From positions 103,532 through 167,531 of the forward strand of contig NZ_AUBS01000003.1 in assembly GCF_000429365.1 (NCBI RefSeq): 64,000 nucleotides of DNA. The letters are read 5' to 3'. The translations under genes and the position numbers were made by a program. Below are positions 33,745 to 42,627 of this stretch, one piece after another; positions within the stretch are counted from its first letter, which is position 1; each line of letters begins with the position of its first letter. The notes under the pieces are model-generated. The model worked only from the letters and a program-made list of their open reading frames with translations. It was not told the DNA's origin and made no database searches. This DNA is from Pseudodonghicola xiamenensis DSM 18339. GTDB lineage: Bacteria > Pseudomonadota > Alphaproteobacteria > Rhodobacterales > Rhodobacteraceae.

Positions 33745-34488
33745 CTAACCCCTGTGGCTGGTGGTGGACGGTTTGGTCAGCAGACCCCACAGCAATGTGC
33801 CGGCATAGAACAGGCATAGCATGACCAGGGTGATCCAGAAATAGATCAGCAGCGCCGCGGCAAAGAGCGCGAAAGCGACCAGAAAGAATTTCACATTCTC
33901 ACGAGAGATCTTTGCGGTCTTGAACGACCAGGTGGGCATCCGGCTGATCATCAAAAGGCCGATCAAGGCGATATAGAGGCTGATCAGGCTGGAGGGCAGC
34001 CGCGGCATGCTGGGCAGGGCAAAGGCCAGGAACAGCGGCAGCATCATCAGAAGCGCCCCGGCGGGCGATGGAACGCCCTGGAAGTAGGCGCCGGAACTGC
34101 TGCCCTCTTCGGATTTGGACGAGACATTGAAGCGCGCCAGCCGCATCACGCAGCAGACTGCATAGATCAGCACCGCGATCCAGGCACCGTTGCGCATATC
34201 CTGCAGCGCCCAGTAATAGGTCACCAGCGGCGGGGCGACGCCGAAGTTCAGGAAATCGGCGAGTGAGTCGAGTTCGGCCCCCATCTTGCTGTCACTGCCG
34301 AGGATCCGGGCCAGCCGCCCGTCCAGCCCATCGAGCACGCAGGCGGCAAGGATCAGCTTGACCGCCAGGGCCACATCGCCGGCGATGCCGAAACGGATCG
34401 CGCTGAGCCCGGCGCAGATCGCGGCGATGGTCAGCATGTTGGGCAGGAGCTGGATCAGAGGAAACTTGTCGGAAGAGCTTTCTTGCAT
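33745..34488 (-). CDS. pssA: CDP-diacylglycerol-serine O-phosphatidyltransferase
   Basis: This 247-residue polytopic membrane protein carries the CDP-alcohol phosphotransferase signature DG-x2-AR-x8-G-x3-D-x3-D (visible as DGRLARILGSDSKMGAELDS, residues about 55-75). It condenses serine with CDP-diacylglycerol to phosphatidylserine. It starts 9 bases after psd and ends 4 bases before pmtA, as the middle gene of a phospholipid operon. Six to eight hydrophobic helices fill the rest. This is the type II (membrane) PssA. Confidence 0.96.
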   Translation of the reverse strand: MQESSSDKFPLIQLLPNMLTIAAICAGLSAIRFGIAGDVALAVKLILAACVLDGLDGRLARILGSDSKMGAELDSLADFLNFGVAPPLVTYYWALQDMRNGAWIAVLIYAVCCVMRLARFNVSSKSEEGSSSGAYFQGVPSPAGALLMMLPLFLAFALPSMPRLPSSLISLYIALIGLLMISRMPTWSFKTAKISRENVKFFLVAFALFAAALLIYFWITLVMLCLFYAGTLLWGLLTKPSTTSHRG

Positions 34489-34497
34489 CGACGGCCC

Positions 34498-35175
34498 TCA
34501 GTCGGCCGGGGATGTGGCTGTCAGGTCGGCGATCACCGTTTCGCCGGCCACCATGGTCTGGCCGAGGCTGACCAGAGGTTCCACGCCATCGGGCAGATAG
34601 ACATCGAGACGCGATCCGAAGCGGATCAGGCCAAAGCGTTCACCGGTCTGCATCCGGTCGCCGGGCTTGGCAAAGCAGACGATGCGCCTGGCCACGAGGC
34701 CGGCGATCTGGACCACGGCGATGGACCGCCCGTCGCCCATGCGAATCGCCAGGCTGTTGCGTTCGTTATCCGTGCTGGCCTTGTCGAGCGATGCGTTGAA
34801 GAATTTTCCAGGCCGATAGGCTATGGCGGTGATCTCGCCGGCGATGGGCGTCCGGTTCACGTGGCAGTTGAAAACGTTCATGAAAACGCTGACCCGGGTG
34901 AGCGGCGCATCGGGCAGGCCCAATTCGGCCGGCGGCACCGCCGGTTCGATCAGCGACACGATACCGTCCGCGGGGCTGACGATCAGCCCGGGGCGCTGTG
35001 GGGTGGCCCGTTCGGGATCGCGAAAGAAGTAATAGCACCAGACCGTCAGCCCGACGCCGATCCAGCCCAGCACGTCCCAGATCAGGAACAGCAGAACGGT
35101 GACAACGGCAAAGGCCGCGACGAATTTGATCCCCTCCCGATGCATCGGTTTGACGAAGGTATCCATCATTCGCAT
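34498..35175 (-). CDS. psd: Phosphatidylserine decarboxylase
   Basis: This is a 225-residue proenzyme of the short (type II/archaeal-like) Psd class. It has a membrane-anchoring helix pair near residues 18-45, [33 protein letters not shown] and the autocleavage site [13 protein letters not shown], where Ser after Gly becomes the pyruvoyl group. It converts phosphatidylserine to phosphatidylethanolamine, the substrate of PmtA encoded downstream. ATG 35175 follows CGGGGGACGCG; a GTG at 35208 is a possible alternative. It is the first gene of the psd-pssA-pmtA operon. Confidence 0.95.
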   Translation of the reverse strand: MRMMDTFVKPMHREGIKFVAAFAVVTVLLFLIWDVLGWIGVGLTVWCYYFFRDPERATPQRPGLIVSPADGIVSLIEPAVPPAELGLPDAPLTRVSVFMNVFNCHVNRTPIAGEITAIAYRPGKFFNASLDKASTDNERNSLAIRMGDGRSIAVVQIAGLVARRIVCFAKPGDRMQTGERFGLIRFGSRLDVYLPDGVEPLVSLGQTMVAGETVIADLTATSPAD

Positions 35176-35339
35176 GTTGCGCGTCCCCCGGGGCAAGTGG
35201 TGGTCCACTCATAAGTCGCGTGGATGTAAAGGCAAGCGTATTTGCGGCCGAGGCGCGTGGACGTGAAGAAAGTTGCCGGTTCAGGCGGCTATTGTGGGCT
35301 GTCGGACCGGGCGACGGGGCCGTGTGTCGCGCGACGGAA

Positions 35340-35355
35340 AGCCTGAAAACAGGCT
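35340..35355 (-). terminator. Short hairpin after the CDF transporter gene
   Basis: AGCCTG-AAAA-CAGGCT directly abuts the stop codon of the CDF gene on the reverse strand and is followed by TTTCC. The small stem and short tail make it a weak terminator candidate. Confidence 0.4.
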
Positions 35356-36243
35356 CTAATAAACAGGAATGCCGCTGCGCTTGGCCTTGTCCTCTGGTTC
35401 GACGTGAATCGTGATGATGCTGCCGGGCAATAGGGTTTCCAGCGCGGCCTCGACCCGGTCACAGACTTCATGCGCGGCCGTTACGGTCGAGTTTCCTGGC
35501 ACCACCAGATGGAATTCGATGAAAATGGCGCTGCCGGCCTGACGGGTGCGAAGATCATGCGCCTGATAGGCACCGGTGGCTTCGGTGGCGATTGTCGTGC
35601 GGATCTCGTCCAGCATGTCTTCGGGCAGGGATTCGTCCATCAGCCCGCCGACCGATTGCCGCATCACCCCCCAGCCAGCCCAGAGGATATTCAGTGCCAC
35701 CAGAACCGCCATCAGCGGATCGAGCCAGGGCAGATCGGTGATCACGGCGATGGCGACCCCGAAGGCTACCCCGATCGACGAGACCACATCGGTACGCAAA
35801 TGCTTGCCATCGGCTTCCAGCGCCGGCGACCGCAGCCGGCGCCCTTCGGTGATCAGCAGCCAGCACCAGATCGCATTCAGCAGGCTTGCGGCGCCGTTGA
35901 CCATAAGGCCGGCCAGGGGGGCTTCGATCACCCGGGGGGTGGCAAAGGCGCCCCAGGCGGCATGCAGGATGGCCAGGGCTGCGGCGACGATCATCACCCC
36001 TTCGAGCACCGCCGAGAACAGTTCGGCCTTGTGGTGGCCATAGGGGTGGTTCGCATCCGCCGGACGGTTGGCATAGATCACCGCCAGAAGCGCGGCGGCT
36101 GCAGTGGCGACGTTGACGATGCTTTCCAGCGCATCCGACAGCAAGGCGACCGATCCGGTCATCTTCCATGCGAGCGTCTTGATCCCGAGAACGGCAAGCC
36201 CCACGAACAAGCTGCCAAGCGCGAGGGTGGTGGTGCGGGTCAT
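35356..36243 (-). CDS. Cation diffusion facilitator family transporter
   Basis: This 295-residue protein has six membrane helices and a C-terminal cytosolic ferredoxin-like domain. Metal-site motifs are SDALESIVN in helix 2, HPYGHHKAELFSA at the loop, and KHLRTDVVSS in helix 5. This is the CDF (zinc/iron/manganese proton antiporter) family, which exports divalent metals from the cytoplasm. The D-x3-(N) pattern in helix 2 and HxxxD-like pair in helix 5 are intact. The metal cannot be named with confidence. The gene is monocistronic, with an upstream region of about 170 bases before the HU terminator. Confidence 0.93.
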   Translation of the reverse strand: MTRTTTLALGSLFVGLAVLGIKTLAWKMTGSVALLSDALESIVNVATAAAALLAVIYANRPADANHPYGHHKAELFSAVLEGVMIVAAALAILHAAWGAFATPRVIEAPLAGLMVNGAASLLNAIWCWLLITEGRRLRSPALEADGKHLRTDVVSSIGVAFGVAIAVITDLPWLDPLMAVLVALNILWAGWGVMRQSVGGLMDESLPEDMLDEIRTTIATEATGAYQAHDLRTRQAGSAIFIEFHLVVPGNSTVTAAHEVCDRVEAALETLLPGSIITIHVEPEDKAKRSGIPVY

Positions 36244-36365
36244 CGGTTGTCGCTCCTGCGCTGGGACAGGAATCCGGGCAGATTCCGTTGGGTGGGGCGC
36301 CGCACCTAAGGGATCGGGACGGCAGAGGCAAGGGCCGCATGCGCAAGGCCGCCCTGCAAATGAAA

Positions 36366-36387
36366 AGGGCCGCCAGATGGCGGCCCT
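36366..36387 (-). terminator. Intrinsic terminator after the HU gene
   Basis: AGGGCCGCC-AGAT-GGCGGCCCT forms a perfect nine-pair stem. On the reverse strand it is followed by TTTTCATTT. It lies 26 bases after the HU stop. Confidence 0.92.
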
Positions 36388-36412
36388 GTAACCTTCAGTC
36401 CAAGCGGGCCGA

Positions 36413-36703
36413 TCAGCCGTTGACGCTGTCTTTCAGGGCCTTGGCGATGGTCATCTTGACGACCTTGTCGGCCTCTTTCTTGAATTGCTCGCCGGTGGCG
36501 GGGTTGCGGACCATACGTTCGGGGCGTTCACGGCAATAGATTTTGCCAACGCCCGGCAGGGTCACGGCGCCGCCGGCCGAAACTTCGCGGGTGATCAGTG
36601 CGGCGATCGCGTCCAGGGCGGTGCCAGCAGCTTTTTTGTCTACGCCCATATCTTCGGCCAGGGCGGCGACAAGTTGGGTTTTGGTCATCGGTTTGGTTGC
36701 CAT
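36413..36703 (-). CDS. HU-family DNA-binding protein
   Basis: This 96-residue basic protein has the HU/IHF fold. Helices with MTKTQLVAALAEDMGV come first, then the beta-arm strand GVGKIYCRERPERMVRNPATG with the RNPxTG tip that inserts into the DNA minor groove. The C-terminal helix is KKEADKVVKMTIAKALKD. It is a homodimeric nucleoid protein that bends DNA and condenses the chromosome. The start is preceded by AAGGAGACC. The upstream gap of 128 bases is AT-richer and should contain the promoter. Confidence 0.95.
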   Translation of the reverse strand: MATKPMTKTQLVAALAEDMGVDKKAAGTALDAIAALITREVSAGGAVTLPGVGKIYCRERPERMVRNPATGEQFKKEADKVVKMTIAKALKDSVNG

Positions 36704-36831
36704 TTCTATGGTCTCCTTCGTCTGCCCGATCTTGGGCCTCGTCGCGTGAACTTAGCGTTATGTTGCGGCTTAACACAACGCATAGGGGGGAAAATCAAGC
36801 CCAATTCCGCCGATACTGCCGGTTTTCACCC

Positions 36832-38295
36832 TTATAAGAAAGGGGTTTCGTCGAATGAGCGCAATTTCCGGCTGTGCAGACGCTCCAACGGCATGGTGCG
36901 CAGGATCTCCATCGCGCGGATACCGATGTTCAGATGCCGCGACACCTGGGTCTTGTAGAAGTCCGAGGCCATTCCGGGCAGCTTCAGTTCGCCATGCAGC
37001 GGTTTGTCCGAAACGCATAGAAGCGTGCCATAGGGCACCCGGAACCGGTATCCGTTGGCGGCGATGGTGCCGCTTTCCATATCGAGCCCGATCGCCCGGC
37101 ATTGGCTCAGCCGCTGAACCGGGCCGGTCTGATCGCGCAGTTCCCAGTTGCGGTTGTCGAGCGTGGCAACGGTGCCGGTGCGCATCACCCGCTTGAGGTC
37201 ATAGCCCTGCAGTTGCGTGAGCTCGGCCACCGCCTGTTCCAGTGCCACCTGGATCTCGGCCAGCGCCGGGATCGGCACCCAGACCGGGAGATCGTCGTCC
37301 AGCACCTTGTCTTCGCGCAGATAGGCATGGGCCAGCACGAAATCGCCAAGCGCCTGGGTGTTTCTGAGGCCGGCGCAATGGCCGACCATGATCCAGGCAT
37401 GCGGACGCAGCACGGCGATATGGTCGGTCGCGGTCTTGGCGTTCGACGGACCGACACCGATGTTGACCAATGTGATGCCGCTGCCGTCCGGTCGCTTGAG
37501 GTGAAAGGCCGGCATCTGCGGGACCTTCGTGGCCGGCGGCAGCACCTCGTCTGGCGTGGTGATCTCGGCATTACCGGTGCTGACAAAGCTGCTGTAACCG
37601 CTCTTGGGGTCGGCAAGCTGCGCCCGGGCGAAGGCTTCGAAGGCGCTGACGTAGAACTGGTAGTTGGTGAACAGCACGTGGTTCTGGAAATGCTCGGGAT
37701 CCGTCGCAGTATAGTGGCTGAGCCGGGCCAGCGAATAATCCACCCTTTGGGCGGTGAAGGGGGCGAGCGGCCCGACACCGTCGGCCGACGCATAGGTGCC
37801 GTTGACGATATCGTCATTCGTCGTGGTCAGGTCGGGCACGTCGAAGACGTCGCGCAGCACGAATTGCGTGGCGCCTTCCTGCGGGACAGAGATGGCGGTG
37901 TCATTGGCCACCGCGAAATGCACCGGCATGGGTGTGGTCGAAGGCCCCACCGTCACCGGCACGCCATGGTTTTCCAGCAGCAGGCCGATCTGCTGGATCA
38001 GATAGTTGCGAAACAGATCCGGCCGCGTGATCGTTGCCGCATAGGTGCCGGGCGCCGGCACATGGCCAAAGCTCAGCCGGCTGTCGACATGGGCATGCGT
38101 CGTCGTGGTGATACGGATCTCCGGATAATAGGCTCTGACCCGGGCCTGGGGTGCGCCCCTGGTCATTGCCCGGGTGAAATGCTCGCAGAGGAAATTTACC
38201 GATTGGGTATAAAGCGCCTCGAGCCGGGCGACGGCGGCGGTGGGGTCTGTGAACTGCTCCGGCGCGGCGGCGTCGGGGGTCTTGATTGCGATCAT
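36832..38295 (-). CDS. amn: AMP nucleosidase
   Basis: This 487-residue protein matches Amn (E. coli 484). An N-terminal regulatory domain carries SRLSFGHVPAPGTYAATITRP and a middle segment YQFYVSAFEAFA. A C-terminal nucleoside-phosphorylase-like catalytic domain has VNIGVGPSNAKTATDHIAVL, MVGHCAGLRN and the catalytic DMESGTIAANGYRFRVPYG stretch. It hydrolyses AMP to adenine and ribose 5-phosphate. Its start overlaps the stop of ade by four bases (ATGA), so the two enzymes are translationally coupled. The product of Amn is the substrate of Ade. Confidence 0.96.
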   Translation of the reverse strand: MIAIKTPDAAAPEQFTDPTAAVARLEALYTQSVNFLCEHFTRAMTRGAPQARVRAYYPEIRITTTTHAHVDSRLSFGHVPAPGTYAATITRPDLFRNYLIQQIGLLLENHGVPVTVGPSTTPMPVHFAVANDTAISVPQEGATQFVLRDVFDVPDLTTTNDDIVNGTYASADGVGPLAPFTAQRVDYSLARLSHYTATDPEHFQNHVLFTNYQFYVSAFEAFARAQLADPKSGYSSFVSTGNAEITTPDEVLPPATKVPQMPAFHLKRPDGSGITLVNIGVGPSNAKTATDHIAVLRPHAWIMVGHCAGLRNTQALGDFVLAHAYLREDKVLDDDLPVWVPIPALAEIQVALEQAVAELTQLQGYDLKRVMRTGTVATLDNRNWELRDQTGPVQRLSQCRAIGLDMESGTIAANGYRFRVPYGTLLCVSDKPLHGELKLPGMASDFYKTQVSRHLNIGIRAMEILRTMPLERLHSRKLRSFDETPFL

Positions 38296-40094
38296 GAAAG
38301 CGGCTCGAACAAGTCTATTTTCTGGAAGGTTCGCACGTCGATCAGCCCGAGATCGGAAATCCGCAGCTCGGGGATCACCACCAGTGCGAGGAGCGAATGC
38401 TGCATATATGCGTTGTTGAGCGTGCAGCCGCAGTCCTGCATCGCCTGCATCAGGACAGCGGCCTTTTCGGCGACTTCGGACGCCGGCGCATCCGACATCA
38501 ACCCGGCGATCGGCAGTTCGACCAGCGCCTGTTCCTCTCCCTCGCGGAACAGGGTGATGCCGCCGCCGACCTCGGCCAGCCGGTTGGCCGCCAGTGCCAT
38601 CTGGTCGCGGTCGGTGCCCACAACGATCATGTGGTGGCTGTCATGCGCCACGGTGGAGGCCATGGCCATCCGTCCCACGTATCCGAAGCCCGAGACAAAG
38701 GCGTTGGTCACCCCGCCAGTCGCCCGGTGCCGTTCGACCAGCGCGATCTGGCAGACCTCGCCCTCGGCCTCGACCAGCCCGTCGCGCACCGGAAGATCGG
38801 CCTTCAGCGCTTTGGTGGGCGCCTGGTTCTCGATCACGCCGATGACATTGGCGCGCACTGCATTGGCACCTTCGGGGGCGGCGATCTCGAAATCCCTGCC
38901 GCTCAGCTCATGACGCAGATGCACGGTGTTCCGTGCGGTATCGGGCCAGTCGTAATGCGGGCAATCGACCAGACAGACACCGTTTTCCGCCACCAGTTGG
39001 CCGCGGGCAAAGACCTGTTCGATCGGCAATGTGGTCAGATCAGAGGTCAGGATCACATCCGCCCGCCGCCCGGGGGTGAGTGATCCCAGTTCACGCTCCA
39101 GCCCGAAATGGGTGGCGGTGTTGATCGTCGCCATCTGCAACGCCACCAGCGGGTCGCAGCCGCAGGCGATCGCATGGCGCACCACCCGGTTCATATGGCC
39201 GTCGTGGACCAGCGTGCCGGAATGGCAATCGTCGGTGCAGAGAATGAAGTTGCGTGGGTCGAGCCCCTTTTCCGTCACCGCGGTGATCTGGGTTTCCACA
39301 TCGTACCAGGCGGAGCCCAGCCGCATCATGCTGCGCATGCCCTGCCGGACCCGGGCGATGGCGTCGGCCTCGCAGGTGCCTTCGTGATCGTCGGCGGGGC
39401 CTCCGGCGACATAACCGGCGAAATCAGGCCCTAGATCAGGGGATGCGTAATGGCCGCCCACGGTCTTGCCGGCGCGCTGGGTCGCGGCGATTTCCGCCAG
39501 CATCTTGGGATCGGCTGCCGCCACGCCGGGGAAATTCATCATCTCTCCCAGCCCGATGATGCCGGGCCAGCCCATCGCCTCGGCCACATCCTCGGCTGAA
39601 ATCTCGTATCCGGTGGTCTCCAGCCCCGGCGCGCTGGGCGCGCAACTGGGCATCTGGGTGAAGATGTTGATCGGCTGCAACAGCGCCTCGTCATGCATCA
39701 TCCTGACGCCTGCCAACCCCAGCACATTGGCGATCTCATGCGGGTCGGTGAACATGGTGGTGGTGCCATGGGGGATCACCGCGCGGGCGAATTCCGCCGG
39801 TGTCAGCATGCCGCTTTCGATATGCATATGCCCGTCGCAGAGGCCGGGGATCATATAGCGCCCCCTGGCCTCGACAACCTCGGTCTCGGGTCCGATGCAA
39901 TAAGAGGCATCGGGCACCACGCAGGCGATGCGGCCCGCGGCGATGGCGATGTCATGGCCGGGCAGAACCTCGCGGCTGTGAACATTGACCCAGGCGCCGC
40001 CCTTGATCACCAGATCGGCGGCCTCGCGGCCGGTGGCGACCGCAATCAGACGGGCGGCCACATCGGGCCAGGCGGGAAAGGCTTTGTGTTCCAT
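38292..40094 (-). CDS. ade: Adenine deaminase
   Basis: This 600-residue amidohydrolase of the bacterial Ade family has the metal ligands DGHMHIESGM at the N-terminal barrel strand. It also has PHGTTTMFTDPHEIANV, FILCTDDCHSGTLVHDGHM with the third His/Asp set, and the C-terminal Ade domain with STVAHDSHHMIVVG. It converts adenine to hypoxanthine and ammonia. ATG 40094 gives MEHKAFPAW; a longer open frame upstream is not conserved. Together with amn it forms an AMP salvage or degradation pair. Hypoxanthine can then feed the urate pathway through xanthine dehydrogenase, which is not in this window. Confidence 0.96.
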   Translation of the reverse strand: MEHKAFPAWPDVAARLIAVATGREAADLVIKGGAWVNVHSREVLPGHDIAIAAGRIACVVPDASYCIGPETEVVEARGRYMIPGLCDGHMHIESGMLTPAEFARAVIPHGTTTMFTDPHEIANVLGLAGVRMMHDEALLQPINIFTQMPSCAPSAPGLETTGYEISAEDVAEAMGWPGIIGLGEMMNFPGVAAADPKMLAEIAATQRAGKTVGGHYASPDLGPDFAGYVAGGPADDHEGTCEADAIARVRQGMRSMMRLGSAWYDVETQITAVTEKGLDPRNFILCTDDCHSGTLVHDGHMNRVVRHAIACGCDPLVALQMATINTATHFGLERELGSLTPGRRADVILTSDLTTLPIEQVFARGQLVAENGVCLVDCPHYDWPDTARNTVHLRHELSGRDFEIAAPEGANAVRANVIGVIENQAPTKALKADLPVRDGLVEAEGEVCQIALVERHRATGGVTNAFVSGFGYVGRMAMASTVAHDSHHMIVVGTDRDQMALAANRLAEVGGGITLFREGEEQALVELPIAGLMSDAPASEVAEKAAVLMQAMQDCGCTLNNAYMQHSLLALVVIPELRISDLGLIDVRTFQKIDLFEPLS

Positions 40095-40200
40095 GGCCCA
40101 GTTTGTCGCCAAGTCGTGGGCAGGCGCAAGCCCCGGTGTCACCTGTTGCGAAAGCTTCATCTGTGCTTGCGCGCCTGCGGCTGGCAGGCAGAGCTGCGGC

Positions 40201-40550
40201 ATGGATTGCGAAACAGCATCCCCCGAGGCCTTTGGTCGATCCCCGCGTGGCATCGGGCTGAACCTGCTTGTCCGCGACGTGACGGCGGAAATGGCCCTTC
40301 TAGAGACTGTTTTCGGCCAGACCCGTCACCGCATCAGCGCCGATTTCGCCATCGTGACCTATGGCGATCAGGTCTTTCAGCTGCACGCGGATCACACCTA
40401 TCATTCCAATCCGTTGTTGGGGCTGCTGCCAAAGACCCCGCCGCGCGGCGCCGGCATCGAGATCCGACTTTACGACAGCGATCCTGGACGATGGTGGCTT
40501 CAACCAAGTTGGTGCGCGCGTGGCCTCTGGCCGGCGGACATGATCTTTCA
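40201..40550 (+). pseudogene. Truncated VOC (glyoxalase-like) gene
   Basis: The first 95 or so codons read as the N-terminal part of a bleomycin-resistance/glyoxalase fold protein: RGIGLNLLVRDVTAEMALLE, ADFAIVTYGDQVFQLHADHT and AGIEIRLYDSDP. After about 40487 the similarity stops. The expected second half, with the DKPHGLREAY-like and WVP strands, is missing in all three frames. The frame stays open to 40956 but then runs through a dispersed repeat (40551-40590) and into the next gene. I read this as a gene cut short by rearrangement at or near the repeat. A fused novel C-terminus is possible but unlikely. Confidence 0.6.
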
Positions 40551-40590
40551 TGCCTCCGGCGGGGATATTTGCCGCCAGAAAAAGGACAAA
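40551..40590 (+). repeat. Dispersed hairpin-box element, copy C
   Basis: TGCCTCCGGCGGGGATATTT followed by GCCGCCAGAAAAAGGACAAA is the conserved box of the family seen at queG and near 55050. It lies directly after the truncated VOC gene. GC-rich partially self-complementary DNA flanks it (GGGGGCGG... GGCCCCCG, 40609-40631), the counterpart of the hairpin part on the other side. Confidence 0.65.
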
Positions 40591-40808
40591 GACCTGTGCC
40601 TGGAAGACGGGGGCGGTATGAGCCGGCCCCCGTCGAAAGGCCGTTTCCGGTCCTTTTCCTGGCGCGGTCATCGGCGTCCCCGCCTGTACCGCAACCATGA
40701 GCCTGCGCCGGCATGGTTGAGAAAAGGTTATCAATTATACGCGTCCCTCGGGCCTCCTGGGCGCCGGCAGCCCTTGCGCTGTGCCCCTCGGACGGCGCAG
40801 AAAGGGGC

Positions 40809-41660
40809 ATGGTTGGAACACTTCTTTGCATCGGAATGGGCTATTCGGCACAGGCGTTGGCGCAGCGGTTGCTGCCGGCGGGCTGGCGTGTGTTGGGAAC
40901 GACGCGGGAGGCGGCCCGTGTGGCGGCGCTGGGAAGCGCCGGGATCGAAACACTAGCCTGGCCAGGCACGGGGCCCCTGCCGCAACTGGGGGAAGCGAGC
41001 CACTTGCTGATATCGGTGGCGCCAAGGTCGGGGGGCGACCCGGTGCTGGCGGCGCTTGGGGCCGAGATCGCGGCGCGGGCGGCGCAATTTGAATGGGTGG
41101 GGTATCTCTCGACCACCGGGGTCTATGGCGATCACGGTGGAGGCTGGGTGGATGAGCAGACTGCGCTGACCCCTTCCACAGTGCGAGGGCGGGAGCGGGT
41201 TGAGGCCGAGGCTGCCTGGGCCGCGATCCCGGGCCTGCCGCTGCATATCTTTCGCCTGGCCGGCATCTATGGGCCAGGCCGGGGGCCTTTCGCCAAGGTG
41301 CGCGCCGGCACTGCGCGGCGGATCATCAAGCCGGGTCAGGTGTTCAGCCGCATCCATGTCGCGGATATCGCCCAGGTTCTCGCCGCGTCTATGGCGCGGC
41401 CTAACCCGGGCGCGATCTATAACGTCTGTGATGACGATCCCGCGCCACCGGAAGAGGTAATCGCCCATGCGGCAGAGCTGTTGGGCCTGCCCTTGCCGCC
41501 TGCCGAGGATTTTGCAACGGCGGAGATGACGCCGATGGCGCGCAGCTTCTATGCGGAAAGCAAGCGGGTGCGAAACGACCGTATCAAGGCCGAGCTTGGA
41601 GTGAAGCTGATCTATCCGACCTACCGCGAGGGGTTGGCGGCGCTGCTGGCAGCGGAGTAG
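40809..41660 (+). CDS. NAD(P)-dependent epimerase/dehydratase (SDR, YeeZ-like)
   Basis: This 283-residue Rossmann protein begins TLLCIGMGYSAQALAQRL, whose altered glycine pattern (GxGxxA) is typical of the YeeZ-like branch of extended SDRs. It has YLSTTGVYGDHGGGWVDE with the conserved Ser/Tyr, RLAGIYGPGRGPF, SRIHVADIAQV and NVCDDDPAPPEEVI. The enzymatic reaction is unknown for this branch. I start at ATG 40809; the frame extends upstream but without conserved sequence. The gene is flanked by the truncated VOC fragment and by the mrr gene on the opposite strand. Confidence 0.85.
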   Translation: MVGTLLCIGMGYSAQALAQRLLPAGWRVLGTTREAARVAALGSAGIETLAWPGTGPLPQLGEASHLLISVAPRSGGDPVLAALGAEIAARAAQFEWVGYLSTTGVYGDHGGGWVDEQTALTPSTVRGRERVEAEAAWAAIPGLPLHIFRLAGIYGPGRGPFAKVRAGTARRIIKPGQVFSRIHVADIAQVLAASMARPNPGAIYNVCDDDPAPPEEVIAHAAELLGLPLPPAEDFATAEMTPMARSFYAESKRVRNDRIKAELGVKLIYPTYREGLAALLAAE

Positions 41661-41697
41661 GTGACAGAAACGGTGCCGGTCGCCTGAACGATGGCGT

Positions 41698-42627
41698 TCA
41701 AGCTTCGGAGAAATAGTCCTCGTCGACGGAGCGGAGAACATAGGCTTTTCTGGCGCGAACTCCGACCTCATGCTCAATCAACAAATGCGCAAGGCGTTGG
41801 CCGTTAATCAGGACGATACGTTGCTGTACCCGGGACACATACTCGATGGCGTCCTTCGAAAAATCGGATGTGGTCACAAAAACACCCTTCGTCGCACTCT
41901 CACCAGTAAGAGAGCCGACGAATGCATTCAATGCAGGTCGCCCGACCTTGGCGTCTGGAGCATAGCGTTTTGCTTGCACATAAACCGCATCAAGTCCCAG
42001 AGCATCTTCGTTGATGATGCCGTCGATACCACCATCGTTGGAAAGGCTGGTTTGCAGGCCCCTTTCGAGTTCTCCTCCACCATACCCCATGGCGAGCAGA
42101 AGGTCGACGACCAGACGTTCGAATCTGGCGGGAGAAAGCGATAAGACCGCTTCGATAACATCACTGTTGAGGGCCAGATTGTGTGCGTGGATTGCACGTT
42201 CGATTTGTTCTTGTGGCGTGTCTGCCGTGTTTTGCTCTGCCGGCGTGGACGGGGAGTTTTTGCTTTCTGCGCCAGCGTCGGAACTTGAGCGGTTGCGGAA
42301 ATCTTGGAACGATCGAAACTGAGAGAGATAGTCGATATCAATTTTTGCCAAGTTGGATCGAAGCGTGTCTTCTCCCCTCGGTGTAAGGCGATAATGACCC
42401 CTCTTTATTGGTTCGACCAATCCTGCCTGGGACATGTAGTTCCGGGCCCAATGGGCCCGGTTGGCAAGAACTGTTTGCTTTCCGCTGGGGAGGAGTTCGT
42501 CAATTTCCTCTTGTGTCAGGTCAAATTGTTCGGCGAGCGGGGCGATGCAGCTCGGAATTGTCTCATGATCATTTGCAATGAGTTTCAGGACGGGAAGCAT
42601 CAGGTTTTGGAAATTTGGAATAGACAC
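41698..42627 (-). CDS. mrr: Mrr-family restriction endonuclease
   Basis: This 309-residue protein has an N-terminal winged-helix Mrr_N domain (about 1-95, KQTVLANRAHWARNYMSQAG and KRGHYRLTPRG). A charged linker follows, then a C-terminal PD-(D/E)xK nuclease domain. The catalytic triad is visible as GGIDGIINEDALGLD and VYVQAKRY, the D...QxK form of Mrr. Such type IV enzymes cut DNA carrying foreign methylation. The start is GTG 42627, overlapping the dxs stop by one base (TAGTG), so translation would be coupled to dxs. Base composition is visibly lower in GC than the flanking genes. Together with the odd position this indicates horizontal acquisition. Confidence 0.92.
   Translation of the reverse strand: MSIPNFQNLMLPVLKLIANDHETIPSCIAPLAEQFDLTQEEIDELLPSGKQTVLANRAHWARNYMSQAGLVEPIKRGHYRLTPRGEDTLRSNLAKIDIDYLSQFRSFQDFRNRSSSDAGAESKNSPSTPAEQNTADTPQEQIERAIHAHNLALNSDVIEAVLSLSPARFERLVVDLLLAMGYGGGELERGLQTSLSNDGGIDGIINEDALGLDAVYVQAKRYAPDAKVGRPALNAFVGSLTGESATKGVFVTTSDFSKDAIEYVSRVQQRIVLINGQRLAHLLIEHEVGVRARKAYVLRSVDEDYFSEA

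Noticed and set aside
37102..38913. Forward open frame across amn and ade
   Set aside because: It spans the junction of two well-defined reverse-strand genes and has no protein-like features.
39985..40956. Single gene from the VOC start through to 40956
   Set aside because: After the glyoxalase half the translation runs through a dispersed repeat and then into the well-supported SDR gene in another frame, so the extension is probably fortuitous.
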